Source: JBCBJX01 sp964342855 (GTDB lineage: Bacteria > Pseudomonadota > Alphaproteobacteria > Caulobacterales > Parvularculaceae). Taken from it: a stretch of 64,000 bases of DNA. Positions 50,111 through 60,122 of this stretch are shown one piece after another. The notes beneath the pieces were generated by a model. The model saw only the letters and a list, made by a program, of their open reading frames with translations. It was not told the origin of the DNA and did no database searches. Location of the stretch: NCBI GenBank assembly GCA_964342855.1, contig CAYFIB010000014.1, positions 1-64,000 of the forward strand. Reading direction: 5' to 3'. Each line of letters begins with the position of its first letter. The first letter of the stretch is position 1. The translations under genes and the position numbers were made by a program.

Positions 50111-51769
50111 TTATTTGATGCGCGGCAGTTCGTTAAACTGGTGGAACGGCGGCGGCGAGGGCAGCGTCCACTCCAGCGTCGTCGCGCCCTCGCCCCACGG
50201 GTTCGCCGCGGCTTTTTTCTTCGAGATGAAGAAGGCGTCGAACATGACGAACAGGAACCAGACCATGGCGCCGAGGGTGATCGCGTAGCCGATCGACGAG
50301 ACGTAGTGCCATTGAGCGAACGCCTCCGGATAGTCGATATAGCGGCGCGGCATGCCCTGCAGGCCGAGGAAGTGCTGCGGGAAGAAGATGACGTTCACGC
50401 CGAGGAACATCAGCCAGAAGTGAATCTTTCCGTACAGCTCATTGTACTCGACGCCGAACATTTTGCCGAACCAGTAGTACCAGCCTGCGAAGATCGCGAA
50501 GACGGCGCCCAGCGACAGCACATAGTGGAAGTGCGCGACCACATAGTACGTGTCGTGCATGTAGTGGTCGATGCCGGCGTTCGCGAGAAGGACGCCCGTG
50601 ACGCCGCCGACAGTGAAGAGGAAGATGAAGCCGACAGCCCAGAGCATCGGCGTTTTGAACTCGATGGAGCCGCCCCACATGGTCGCGATCCACGAGAAGA
50701 TCTTGATGCCCGTCGGCACGGCGATGACCATCGTCGCGGCGACGAAGTACGCCTTCATGTTCACCGACAGACCGACCGTATACATGTGGTGGGCCCAGAC
50801 GATGAAGCCGACGAAGCCGATGGCGACCATGGCGTAGGCCATGCCGAGATAGCCGAAGATCGGCTTCTTCGAGAACGTCGAGACGATATGCGAGATGATC
50901 CCGAAGCCCGGAAGAATGAGGATGTAGACCTCCGGGTGACCGAAGAACCAGAAAAGGTGCTGGAAGAGGATCGGGTCGCCGCCGTTCGCCGGATCGAAGA
51001 ACGCGGTCCCGAAATTGCGGTCCGTCAGCAGCATGGTGATCGCGCCCGCGAGCACCGGCAGCGAGAGGACGAGCAGGAACGCCGTCACCAGCACCGACCA
51101 GGCGAAGAGCGGCATCTTGTGCAGCGTCATGCCCGGGGCGCGCATGTTGAAGATCGTCGTGATGAAGTTGATCGCGCCGAGGATCGACGAAGCGCCCGCG
51201 AGGTGCAGCGACAGGATGAGAAGATCCATCGCCGGGCCCGGATTGCTTGACGTCGACAGCGGCGGATAGAGCACCCAGCCCCCGCCAAAGCCGAGGAAGC
51301 CTTCTTTATACCCTGCGACGAACAGCGAGAGCGTCGCCAGCATGCCGGAGGCGACATAGAGCCAGAACGAGATGTTGTTCATGCGCGGGAACGCCATGTC
51401 CGGCGCGCCGATCATGATGGGCACGAACCAGTTGCCGAAACCGCCGATCATCGCCGGCATGACCATGAAGAAGATCATGATGAGGCCGTGATAGGTCGTC
51501 AGTACGTTGTAGAAGTTGGCCGCCTGATCGAGATCGCCGCCGGTGAACATGGTGAGCACCGTGACGCCCGGCTCCGCGAGCTCCCAGCGCATCAGGCCCG
51601 AAAGCGCGCCGCCGAAGACGCCCGCCGCGATGGCGAACAGGAGATACAGGGTGCCAATGTCCTTGTGGTTGGTGGAGAAGAACCACCGAACCCAGAAGGA
51701 CGGGACGTGTTCGTCATGGGCGTCGTGAGCGTGGGATGCGTCCATGGTGGAGACTTGCGCGTCAGCCAT
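50111..51769 (-). CDS. ctaD: cytochrome c oxidase subunit I
   Basis: A 552-residue, twelve-helix catalytic subunit holding heme a and the heme a3-CuB centre. Key blocks are STNHKDIGTLYLLFA, TYHGLIMIFFMVMPAMIGGFGNW, LFWFFGHPEVYILILPGFGI (CuB histidine and the cross-linked tyrosine) and FVGFIVWAHHMYTVG. SLGAVFAIFAGWYYW lies near the C-terminus. It is 20 bases downstream of coxB and ends in a strong terminator. Confidence 0.97.
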   Translation of the reverse strand: MADAQVSTMDASHAHDAHDEHVPSFWVRWFFSTNHKDIGTLYLLFAIAAGVFGGALSGLMRWELAEPGVTVLTMFTGGDLDQAANFYNVLTTYHGLIMIFFMVMPAMIGGFGNWFVPIMIGAPDMAFPRMNNISFWLYVASGMLATLSLFVAGYKEGFLGFGGGWVLYPPLSTSSNPGPAMDLLILSLHLAGASSILGAINFITTIFNMRAPGMTLHKMPLFAWSVLVTAFLLVLSLPVLAGAITMLLTDRNFGTAFFDPANGGDPILFQHLFWFFGHPEVYILILPGFGIISHIVSTFSKKPIFGYLGMAYAMVAIGFVGFIVWAHHMYTVGLSVNMKAYFVAATMVIAVPTGIKIFSWIATMWGGSIEFKTPMLWAVGFIFLFTVGGVTGVLLANAGIDHYMHDTYYVVAHFHYVLSLGAVFAIFAGWYYWFGKMFGVEYNELYGKIHFWLMFLGVNVIFFPQHFLGLQGMPRRYIDYPEAFAQWHYVSSIGYAITLGAMVWFLFVMFDAFFISKKKAAANPWGEGATTLEWTLPSPPPFHQFNELPRIK

Positions 51770-51789
51770 TCTCGTCTCTCCTAAAACTC

Positions 51790-52611
51790 TCAGCGCGCGG
51801 CCGCGGCGTCGGCCGCGTCCGCGTAACGATTTTCTTCAGCGTACATCGGCGCGAGGCCGGCGAGCGCGCGTTGCTCGTCCACCCACGCCTCGAAGGCGGC
51901 GGGCTCGACCACTTCGACGGCGATCGGCATGAAGGCGTGCTTGATGCCGCAGATCTCCGAACACTGTCCGTAATAGACCTCCGGCGTATCGGCCTTGAAC
52001 CAGGTCTCGTTGAGTCGCCCCGGCACCGCGTCCAGCTTCAGCGCGAACTGCGGCACGGCCCAGGAGTGAATGACGTCGTTCGAGGTGGTGATGACGCGGA
52101 CGGTCGCGCCAGCCGGCACGACAACGCGGTTGTCGACTTCGAACCGGTATTTCGACGTGTCGCCGTGCATGGCGACGACCTGATCCTCGGGCAGCATGTT
52201 CGAGACGAATTCGAAGTCGCCGTGGTCCGGGTAGGAATAGGTCCAGCCCCACTGATAGCCGGAGACCTTGATGGTCATGTCGGCTTCAGGAACCACGTCT
52301 TCCTTGAACAGAAGATCGAACGAGAAGAGCGCGATGAACAGGAGGATGAGGATCGGACCGCCGGTCCAGATGACCTCGACCAGCGTGTTGTGGCTGAATT
52401 TCTGCGGCGTCGGGTTCGCCTTCGCATTGAAGCGGAAGACGACGTAAACAAGCAGGCCCAGCACGAAGAGAGAGATGCCGACCATGATCGGCATCAACAC
52501 CCAGTTATGGAAAAAGTGCACCTGCTCGGCGACTTCCGTCGCGGCGGGAAGCATGGAAATCCCGCCATTGACGGGCGTGGCCATGAGGGTCGTAAGGGCC
52601 GAAAGCGTCAT
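51790..52611 (-). CDS. ctaC: cytochrome c oxidase subunit II
   Basis: A 273-residue protein with a signal segment, two membrane helices (HNWVLMPIMVGISLFVLGLLVYVVFRF and VIWTGGPILILLFIALFSFDLLF) and a cupredoxin domain. The CuA site is GQCSEICGIKHAFMPI, and WGWTYSYPDHG is the electron-entry tryptophan region. The start at 52611 is chosen because a GGAG site lies 6 bases upstream; further ATGs upstream would place the ribosome site inside the gene. It is the first gene of the operon. Confidence 0.95.
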   Translation of the reverse strand: MTLSALTTLMATPVNGGISMLPAATEVAEQVHFFHNWVLMPIMVGISLFVLGLLVYVVFRFNAKANPTPQKFSHNTLVEVIWTGGPILILLFIALFSFDLLFKEDVVPEADMTIKVSGYQWGWTYSYPDHGDFEFVSNMLPEDQVVAMHGDTSKYRFEVDNRVVVPAGATVRVITTSNDVIHSWAVPQFALKLDAVPGRLNETWFKADTPEVYYGQCSEICGIKHAFMPIAVEVVEPAAFEAWVDEQRALAGLAPMYAEENRYADAADAAAAR

Positions 52612-52764
52612 GAACATCTCCGGGCGGGCGCTCGATAAGCGGCGCGCGCGCCTGTCGCGCGTTTGCAAACTGGCGGCGTTATAGGCGGGACCGATCGCCG
52701 CCGTCACCACGAATCAGACAGAAAAAAGGTCGCATCGCAGATCGCGGATTTCTGGAGAAAGCCC

Positions 52765-53202
52765 ATGGTTTCCAAGGCGCTTCTGTTCAGCCTCCTCGTC
52801 GCCGCGCCTCATGTCGCAGGCGCCGCCGCGGCGCAGACCGTCTCAACCGACGCGCGCGCCTGCTTCGAGGCCGCCCGTGACGGCGATACGAGCGACGCCG
52901 CGCTTTCGGTTTGCGGGCGGGCGATCGTGCAGAAAGCTGTCGGCGCGACGGGCAAGCGCAACCGCGCGGCCGCATACGGCAATCGCGGGCGCATCTACTA
53001 TCTCCGACAGGAGCATGTCGCTGCGGCGACGGATTTCTCCGAGGCGCTCAAGCTGCTGAAATCCAAGGAGAATTATTACAATCGCGGGCTCGCCTACGAG
53101 GCGCTCGGCGCGTTCGACCTCGCCAAGCGCGACTTCACCGACGCCGTTGAGATCGACGATACCTGGGAGACCGCCAAAGCCGCCCTCGCCCGCGTGAGCT
53201 GA
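52765..53202 (+). CDS. secreted TPR-repeat protein
   Basis: A 145-residue protein with a signal peptide (MVSKALLFSLLVAAPHVAGA, start at 52765 behind TGGAGAAAG). About three tetratricopeptide units follow (NRAAAYGNRGRIYYLRQEHVAAATDFSEALKL, and NYYNRGLAYEALGAFDLAKRDFTDAVEID). Two cysteines flank the first unit (CFEAARDG, SVCGRAI). It is divergent from coxB. Binding partner unknown. Confidence 0.8.
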   Translation: MVSKALLFSLLVAAPHVAGAAAAQTVSTDARACFEAARDGDTSDAALSVCGRAIVQKAVGATGKRNRAAAYGNRGRIYYLRQEHVAAATDFSEALKLLKSKENYYNRGLAYEALGAFDLAKRDFTDAVEIDDTWETAKAALARVS

Positions 53203-53270
53203 GGAGCTCAGCGGCTGTCATCGCGCGTCCGTTCATTGCGGAGAAACGCGGGCGCGTTTACCTGTCAGGC

Positions 53271-54686
53271 ATGAGCGACAGCATCTTTTTCTCCCGCACC
53301 GATCTCGACCAATCCCGCGCCCAGAAGGTGCTCGACGACGCGCTTCAGGGCGCAGACGACGGCGAGCTTTATCTGGAATACGCGCGCTCGGAGAGCTTCG
53401 TCTTCGATGACGGCCGCCTGAAGAACGCGAGCTATGACGCGAGCCAGGGCTTCGGCATGCGCGTCGTTTCCGAAGAGCGCACGGGCTTCGCTCATTCTTC
53501 CGAGTTGACCGAGGACGCCCTGAAGCGCGCCGCCGACGCCGTCTCCACCGCCAAACAGGGCCATGCGGGCGCCATGGCCGCAGGCCCGGCGCGCACCAAC
53601 GTCTCCCTTTATGGCGATGACGATCCCCTCGCCGCCATGGGCTTCGAGGCGAAAACGAAGCTGCTCCAGGAAATCGACGCCTACGCCCGCGACAAGGACG
53701 ACCGCGTGCGGCAGGTCTCCGCCTCGCTCACCGGCGAATACTGCGTCGTCGAGATCATGCGCGCAGGCGGCGAGATCGTCCGCGATGTCCGCCCCCTCGT
53801 CCGGCTGAATGTCTCGGTCACGGCCGGCGATGGCGACCGACAGGAATCCGGCTCCATGGGTGTCGGCGGGCGGGAGAGCTACGCCCGTTTCGTCGATCCG
53901 GCGCAGTGGCGGCCTCAGGTGGACGAGGCGCTGCGTCAGGCGCTCGTGAACCTTGAAGCGGAACCCGCCCCGGCGGGCGAAATGGAAGTCGTCCTCGGCC
54001 CGGGCTGGACGGGCGTTCTCCTCCATGAAGCTGTCGGCCACGGTCTGGAAGGCGACTTCAATCGCAAGAAAACCTCCGCTTTCGCCGGGATGATGGGCCA
54101 GCGCGTCGCCGCGCCGGGCGTCACCGTCGTCGATGACGGCACGCTCCCCGGTCGCCGCGGCTCGCTGACGGTCGACGATGAAGGCACGCCGACCGAGCGC
54201 ACGGTGCTCATCGAGGACGGCATCCTCAAAGGCTTCATGCAGGACCGCATGAACGCGCGCCTCATGGGTGTCACGCCCACAGGCAACGGCCGTCGCGAAA
54301 GCCACGCCTGCATGCCCATGCCGCGCATGACCAACACCTTCATGCTCGGCGGCGACAAGGATCCGGAAGAAATCCTCCGCTCCGTGAAAGACGGCATCTA
54401 CGCCGTCAATTTCTCGGGCGGTCAGGTGGACATCACCTCCGGCAAATTCGTCTTCAACTGCACCGAGGCCTACCGTGTGAAGAACGGCAAGGTCGGCGCT
54501 CCCCTGAAGAACGTCGCCCTCGTCGGCGACGGGCCGACCGTCCTCACCAAGATCTCCATGATCGGCAACGACTTCGCGCTCGACCCCGGCGTCGGGGTCT
54601 GCGGCAAGGCCGGTCAGGGCGTCCCCGTCGGCGTCGGCCAGCCGACCATCAAGATCGCCGGACTGACGGTGGGCGGCGCGGGCTGA
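53271..54686 (+). CDS. tldD: TldD metallopeptidase
   Basis: A 471-residue protein of the TldD/PmbA family, which with TldE forms a zinc peptidase acting on unfolded or modified peptides. It contains the zinc motif HEAVGHGLEGDF (HExxxH near residue 254-259) and FEDGRLKNASYDASQGFG-like N-terminal sequence. CMPMPRMTNTFMLGGDKDPEEIL and GVCGKAGQGVPVGVGQPTIKI are also present. TldD genes very often lie next to coxB in alphaproteobacteria, as here. The TldE partner is not in the window. Confidence 0.96.
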   Translation: MSDSIFFSRTDLDQSRAQKVLDDALQGADDGELYLEYARSESFVFDDGRLKNASYDASQGFGMRVVSEERTGFAHSSELTEDALKRAADAVSTAKQGHAGAMAAGPARTNVSLYGDDDPLAAMGFEAKTKLLQEIDAYARDKDDRVRQVSASLTGEYCVVEIMRAGGEIVRDVRPLVRLNVSVTAGDGDRQESGSMGVGGRESYARFVDPAQWRPQVDEALRQALVNLEAEPAPAGEMEVVLGPGWTGVLLHEAVGHGLEGDFNRKKTSAFAGMMGQRVAAPGVTVVDDGTLPGRRGSLTVDDEGTPTERTVLIEDGILKGFMQDRMNARLMGVTPTGNGRRESHACMPMPRMTNTFMLGGDKDPEEILRSVKDGIYAVNFSGGQVDITSGKFVFNCTEAYRVKNGKVGAPLKNVALVGDGPTVLTKISMIGNDFALDPGVGVCGKAGQGVPVGVGQPTIKIAGLTVGGAG

Positions 54687-54765
54687 GCCGAAGCGAACTG
54701 ACGCGGGCGCTTCGACACGCGCCAAGAAAGCGCTAGCCTCCCGCTCGAACACGGGGAGACGGCTC

Positions 54766-56331
54766 ATGCGCGCGATATTCATCATCGGCTTCATTGTCAT
54801 TTCGGTCTGCGGCGCGCTTTTGCTCATGGCGCGGCCCGCCGTGCCGGACACGGTTCAGGGCGAAGTCACGGCGACGACCGCAAGCGGCGCGGTGAAGGGC
54901 CAGAACTACGGGCGCTATGTCGTTTTCAAAGGCGTGCCCTACGCGACCGCCGCACGCTGGAGCGCGCCGACAGCGCCGACGAACTGGAACGGATCGCGCG
55001 ACGCGACCGAATTCGGCGATGTCTGCCCACAGGCGCCCGTCTCGCCGGAAGTCCTGCGCAGCCTCGGCGGCTCGACGGCGCCCGCTTCGGAAGACTGCCT
55101 CAACCTCAACATTTGGGCGCCGCGCAAAGCCAAGAGCGCGCCGGTGATGGTCTGGATCCATGGCGGCGGCAATGTTCAGGGCGCTTCCTCGCTGCCGCTC
55201 TATGACGGTCAGGCGTTTGCGAAGTCCGGCGTTGTTCTCGTCTCGATCAACTACCGCCTCGGCCCGCTCGGATTTTACGCCCACCCGCTTCTGACCGCAG
55301 AGGCCGCTGACGACGCGCCGCTCGGCAACTACGGCCTCATGGACCAGATCGCGGCGCTCGAATGGGTGCGGACGAACATCGCAGCATTCGGCGGCGACCC
55401 GGCGAAGGTCACCGTTTTCGGCGAATCCGCGGGCGGCGCGAACACGCTCGCGCTTCTCTCGACGCCCAGCGCGAAAGGCCTCTTCCGATCCGCGATCGTC
55501 CAGTCCGGCGGCGGATGGAACCCTGCGCCTACCCTCGAGGCGCGCGAACGCGTCGGTGCGCAGGCGGCCGCTGCGGCGGGCCTCCCGGACGCGGCGACAG
55601 TCGACGATCTGCGCGCTCTGCCCTTGGCCGCGCTCAAAGGCGGGCTCTTTTACGCCGGGGTCGGACCGTTCGTGGACGGGCGACTCATGACCGAAAGCCC
55701 CGCGGACGCGTTCGCCGCCGGTCGCGAGATCGACGTGCCGCTGATCATCGGTTCGAATTCCGGCGAGGACAGCCTGATGGACTCTCTCGGCCTCGCGCCG
55801 AAGGACGTGCTCGCGCTCTTCACCGCTGATGAAATCGCCTCGGCGAAAGAGGCCTATGGCGTCACCGACGAGAAAAAACTGGCGCGGAACATCTATCGCG
55901 ACGCGGTGATGGGCGCGCCCGCCGAGGCGATCGCCGCCGACGCCGCGAATGGCGCGCCATCCTATCATTACTACTTCGACCGCATCCCGACGCCGGCGCG
56001 GTTGCGCTTCTCGCGCGCGCCGCACGGGCTGGAGATCCTCTATATCTTCAAGACGCTCGACGCCTCGCCCGTGCCGCTTCCGCTGCTCACGCCCGGCGAC
56101 CGCGCCAGCGAAACGATGATGCACAAGTGCTGGACGAGTTTCGCGAAAACCGGCGAACCCGACTGCCCGAACAGCGTTCCGTGGCCGGCGTATGCGAACG
56201 AAGGCGGCTCGACCTATGTCATCGGTACGCCGGAAGCCGCGCCCGGCCACCTCGCGGCGGCTTATGCGTGGCACTCGCCCGAGCGATCCGCGAAACTCTG
56301 GACGCTGCGGGCGAAGCTGACGGAAAACTGA
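54766..56331 (+). CDS. type B carboxylesterase
   Basis: A 521-residue serine esterase of the carboxylesterase/lipase family with an N-terminal membrane-anchor segment (IFIIGFIVISVCGALLLMA). The catalytic serine is in VFGESAGGANT near residue 222. The oxyanion block is VMVWIHGGGNVQG, EDCLNLNIWAP is the classical type B signature, and the C-terminal histidine lies in FSRAPHGLEI. Substrate is a carboxylic ester of unknown identity. It is free-standing between tldD and the autotransporter. Confidence 0.9.
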   Translation: MRAIFIIGFIVISVCGALLLMARPAVPDTVQGEVTATTASGAVKGQNYGRYVVFKGVPYATAARWSAPTAPTNWNGSRDATEFGDVCPQAPVSPEVLRSLGGSTAPASEDCLNLNIWAPRKAKSAPVMVWIHGGGNVQGASSLPLYDGQAFAKSGVVLVSINYRLGPLGFYAHPLLTAEAADDAPLGNYGLMDQIAALEWVRTNIAAFGGDPAKVTVFGESAGGANTLALLSTPSAKGLFRSAIVQSGGGWNPAPTLEARERVGAQAAAAAGLPDAATVDDLRALPLAALKGGLFYAGVGPFVDGRLMTESPADAFAAGREIDVPLIIGSNSGEDSLMDSLGLAPKDVLALFTADEIASAKEAYGVTDEKKLARNIYRDAVMGAPAEAIAADAANGAPSYHYYFDRIPTPARLRFSRAPHGLEILYIFKTLDASPVPLPLLTPGDRASETMMHKCWTSFAKTGEPDCPNSVPWPAYANEGGSTYVIGTPEAAPGHLAAAYAWHSPERSAKLWTLRAKLTEN

Positions 56332-56337
56332 CCGCGA

Positions 56338-59300
56338 TCAGAAGCGGATGCGGCCGATGATCCGGAATTCGTGCCGCATCTCCTGATCGGCGAATTCTGA
56401 ATCATAGGTCAGATCGACCTGGCTGAAGACGCCGGAGACGAATGAGGCGCCGATCCCGCCGCGTACGGCGATATCGGATCGCTCCGCGCCGGTGAGGGTG
56501 AAGCTTTCATCAAAGCCCTGCGGCGTCACCACCGCTTCTGGCGCGTCGGTGATGAATTCATTGCGAACGCCGAGGCGCGCTTCGAGATCCATGTAGCCGT
56601 AACGGTTCGGTTTGCGGCGACCCACCGTCGTCTCCAGGATCGCGCGCGCTGACGTAAAGTCCCGCTCGCCTATCTGCAGCGCGACGCCGTCGCCGATATC
56701 GAAACCGCCTTCAGAGAATGCATCCTGCGTCAGATCAACATAGGAGAACTGCGCCTCGGGCCGCACATAATAATTTCCGTACGCCTTTTCATACGACGCC
56801 CGCGCGCCGACGCTGATGAAGCTTCCCGAGCCGTCGGCTTCAGCAGAACGTCGGATATCTCCCAACGCGATGGTTCGCGTGGTGTCGTAGTCAATCAGGC
56901 CATAGGTTGCAGACAGATCGAGAGCGACCGATCCGATTTTCGAGGCGACATAGGGGCCAAGCTCATAACTGGTGAAGGCCATGCGCGTGCCGCCGGCGGT
57001 CTTCAAGTCATAGCTGGGCGACGCGTAGGCGAACAGCAGCCCAACCGCATCAAAGGGGCCGAGCGGCTTGTCGGCGCCGAACGCTAGGCCGAAGCCGCCG
57101 CCTGCATACCCCTGCTGCTCCTGCTCTTCGTCCTGTGAAAGGAAGAAAGTGAATTCATCCGCCCAAAACGACCAGGCGCCTTGCGTGTCGCGCTCCACAG
57201 CGGACGCGCGACCGGCGACGCCGCGCCTCGCACCTTCGGCGATCGCGGTCTGGTAAGCTATCACGCTGTCCGAGTGATCTGGAATGATCTGGTTAAAGAA
57301 TGTCACGAACTCGGATTGTATGGTGATGTCGCCGACAGCGTCTCTGATTTCGTCATCCAGCTGTATCGACTCAATCAGCACGTCATAGGCGTCAAACTGC
57401 CCTTCAAATATGCCGACCTCGGACGCTTCTCTCCGCCGAAGCGTGGCCAACAGGGTATCGGTGACCCCGTCAGCTGGTCCGTTCAGGTCCTCCAGCGAAT
57501 AGGTGATGTCGTACAGGAAGGGCGTCACGCCCTCGATGATGAGATCGTTCGGATCAGAGCCCTGAAAATCGAGCATGATGTCCGACCGGAATACCTCGAC
57601 GGTCGCCAGTTCGGGCAGATCGCCGACCAATATTGGCGTTACGGATGCACCTTGTTCAATCGTGACCACACCGCTTGCAAGAACGCGCACCGCCTGCCCG
57701 TCGGCGAGGTCACGGCTGTTGTCGATCTGATACCGATAATCGACCTCCGAGCCGATCAGCACGTCGTTAGCCCGCACTTCGCCGAGATCACCCGAGCGAC
57801 CGATAGCATCGAGCGCGGATAGATTGATCAGTCGAAGCTGACCACCAGTCGCTTCGATGGAAACGCCATCCGTCGATGTGATGGCCCCGTTGAACCGCCC
57901 CCCGCGGATGGTGAAGGTATCGGCGCCGGTTCCGAAGTCGAGAGAAGCCACGACCTGTCCCAGTTCAATCGGTTCGAACTCGCCACCGTCCGTTCGCGGA
58001 TCGAATATAAAGCTATCGTCGCCGTCTCCGAAATCGACCACGCCCGGCAAAGCGCGCGCGCCGGTCAGGATGCCGTTCCCCATTAGGAACGTGTCGTCGC
58101 CGGAGCCGAAGAGCACGTCGCCGATCACGCGCGCCGCCGCGGCTGAGTTGGCGCTGCCGACCGCAATGTCGTCACGAAATTCATTGACGAACGTGACGCC
58201 TGTCGTATTCGCACTAAAGTCCGCTGCGACGCCGACTCCGATAAAGTCGAAAAACTCGTCCTGGGAAATCGAACCATTTCCGTCTGCATCGTCAAAGGAT
58301 GCGACCTGATTGACTTCGAGCCGACCGGTATTGACGAAAGATGTGACGGACCCGGACAGGTCTCGAAATGCAAAAGCGCTGACGCCGGACCCCTGCCCCG
58401 TCGCGATGATGTTACCGCTGTTTTCGACTTCGCCGACCGACGCCCCCGCCGTCAGAAGCAACGCCGTCGCGTCGTGCGCGTTCTGCTCGAACGCCGTCAC
58501 GACGGTTTGAATCGCGCCGGTCGCGCTGTTTTCAATTCGCGGCAGAATGGCGCCATCGCCGATTCTGACCGCCGTGGACGCCGCCTCACGAGCGGACGAC
58601 GACACGGTGTTCGCGAATAGCGCGCCGTTTTCAATCTCGACCTGAAATCCGCCGGCTCCCTCGATGGCGACCGCCGTGGACGAGCGACCGTCAAAAATGC
58701 CGGCCGCGGTGACTGTTCCCCGGAATATGGCGCCGAACGCGTCATCGCCCTCGCCGACCGCTTCAAGCAGAATATCGCCCGAGGCGACGCCAAGCTCACC
58801 GTCGCCCGCAGCGTTGACGCCCGTCGAGTACGCGCCCTGCGAAATGTGAATCGCCGGCGCCGAGCCGAAGACGCTCACAGACGCTGCCTGAGTCAGCTCG
58901 CGTTGCTCCGCCGGCACATCATCGGCCGCCCGATCATCAACGCCGTCGGGCTCGTCGCCGACGCCGTCGTTATCCAGATCCTCGCCGCCGCCCACGAGGT
59001 CAATTTCAAACCGCTCGTCGACATTGTCCGTATCGCTAAGATCATCCGCATTCGGCGCGTTCAGTAGAAACCCGCCGGAGATGGAACTGCGTATCGCTAT
59101 GGCCGATCCGCCTTGGCGAGCCGCCTGTTCGGCATTTGCGGCTGCGTTCTCAGCAGCCAGCTCTTCGTCGGCGACGTTTTCATTCAGGCGGGCCGTAGTC
59201 TGATAAGCCGTCGAGGTGACGGAGCCGGAAATGACCAGCGCGCCGTCAATCCCACCGTCGACGACCAGTCCCGCTGTATTGACGCCGTCTGCATCGATGA

Positions 59301-59952
59301 CGCCGGCGTATTCGACAAGGCCGCTGACCTCGCCGAACAACGCAACGCCCACTGAGTTATCGCCGAGTATGCGCGTGGATGCGCTCACGCTCTGGGTCAG
59401 GTCGCCGTCGAGATCGCCGCGCAACACCAGAGCATAAGATTCGTCACCGGCGACATTGACCGTGCTCGCGATGGTTCCATTGGGACGAAACCGGACGTCC
59501 CCAATGAACGTCTCGCCGAGTTGGCCGATAGCTACACCGCTGCGATTGCTGAACAGCGGCGGCGTCTCGTCGTCGGACGTATCCTCGTCCTCGGGCGCGT
59601 TCAGGAAAATGAGGCCTTCGTTCACAAACCCGGCGTTCACGCCGCCGGCTCCGGTAAGCGCGATCGCAACCGCGTCGTCCCCGTCGAAGACGTTGATATC
59701 GCCTTCAACGAGGACCTGATTGTCTGTGTTCAGCGTGATTACCGGGCCAAGACCGACGTCCTCAAGATTAAGAACGCCCGATGCGAGCAGCGTGATGTCG
59801 CCGGACGTCGAGGTCGAAAACGTCTCGTCGGTCCGCTCGTCAGATATCTCCAGCACCTCCTGCGCGCGGGCGGCGGAGAGCGAGACGGCGATGGTGAGGG
59901 AGGAGACGAGCGCGGCGCGCGCAGGCGCAGCGGGACGGAAACGGTTCAACAC
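56338..59952 (-). CDS. type V autotransporter with acidic, calcium-binding-like passenger
   Basis: A 1204-residue outer-membrane protein. A GTG start at 59952 behind GGAAG gives the signal peptide LNRFRPAAPARAALVSSLTIAVSLSAARAQ. The passenger (about 35-900) is glycine-, asparagine- and aspartate-rich, with repeating beta-strand units typical of beta-helices. It contains a near-perfect EF-hand loop (DADGNGSISQDE, around 58255-58295) and an aspartate-rich stretch LDNDGVGDEPDGVDD. The C-terminal 260 residues form an autotransporter barrel with GGFGLAFGADKPLG and end in phenylalanine. Function, probably adhesion, is inferred only. Confidence 0.87.
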   Translation of the reverse strand: MLNRFRPAAPARAALVSSLTIAVSLSAARAQEVLEISDERTDETFSTSTSGDITLLASGVLNLEDVGLGPVITLNTDNQVLVEGDINVFDGDDAVAIALTGAGGVNAGFVNEGLIFLNAPEDEDTSDDETPPLFSNRSGVAIGQLGETFIGDVRFRPNGTIASTVNVAGDESYALVLRGDLDGDLTQSVSASTRILGDNSVGVALFGEVSGLVEYAGVIDADGVNTAGLVVDGGIDGALVISGSVTSTAYQTTARLNENVADEELAAENAAANAEQAARQGGSAIAIRSSISGGFLLNAPNADDLSDTDNVDERFEIDLVGGGEDLDNDGVGDEPDGVDDRAADDVPAEQRELTQAASVSVFGSAPAIHISQGAYSTGVNAAGDGELGVASGDILLEAVGEGDDAFGAIFRGTVTAAGIFDGRSSTAVAIEGAGGFQVEIENGALFANTVSSSAREAASTAVRIGDGAILPRIENSATGAIQTVVTAFEQNAHDATALLLTAGASVGEVENSGNIIATGQGSGVSAFAFRDLSGSVTSFVNTGRLEVNQVASFDDADGNGSISQDEFFDFIGVGVAADFSANTTGVTFVNEFRDDIAVGSANSAAAARVIGDVLFGSGDDTFLMGNGILTGARALPGVVDFGDGDDSFIFDPRTDGGEFEPIELGQVVASLDFGTGADTFTIRGGRFNGAITSTDGVSIEATGGQLRLINLSALDAIGRSGDLGEVRANDVLIGSEVDYRYQIDNSRDLADGQAVRVLASGVVTIEQGASVTPILVGDLPELATVEVFRSDIMLDFQGSDPNDLIIEGVTPFLYDITYSLEDLNGPADGVTDTLLATLRRREASEVGIFEGQFDAYDVLIESIQLDDEIRDAVGDITIQSEFVTFFNQIIPDHSDSVIAYQTAIAEGARRGVAGRASAVERDTQGAWSFWADEFTFFLSQDEEQEQQGYAGGGFGLAFGADKPLGPFDAVGLLFAYASPSYDLKTAGGTRMAFTSYELGPYVASKIGSVALDLSATYGLIDYDTTRTIALGDIRRSAEADGSGSFISVGARASYEKAYGNYYVRPEAQFSYVDLTQDAFSEGGFDIGDGVALQIGERDFTSARAILETTVGRRKPNRYGYMDLEARLGVRNEFITDAPEAVVTPQGFDESFTLTGAERSDIAVRGGIGASFVSGVFSQVDLTYDSEFADQEMRHEFRIIGRIRF

Positions 59953-60122
59953 GACACTTCCTTCAGCGATCCGGCGGCGCGGCCGCGCGCCGGTGACAAC
60001 CTTCGCACCCCGGCCCTTTCCAGCGGACGCGGGCCGGTCGCGCAATGAAAAATTTCGTCATGCACGCTTGGCGCCGAACGGCGCGCCCGCCTTCGCGCTT
60101 GACGTGCGGCGGCGGCGCGGCG

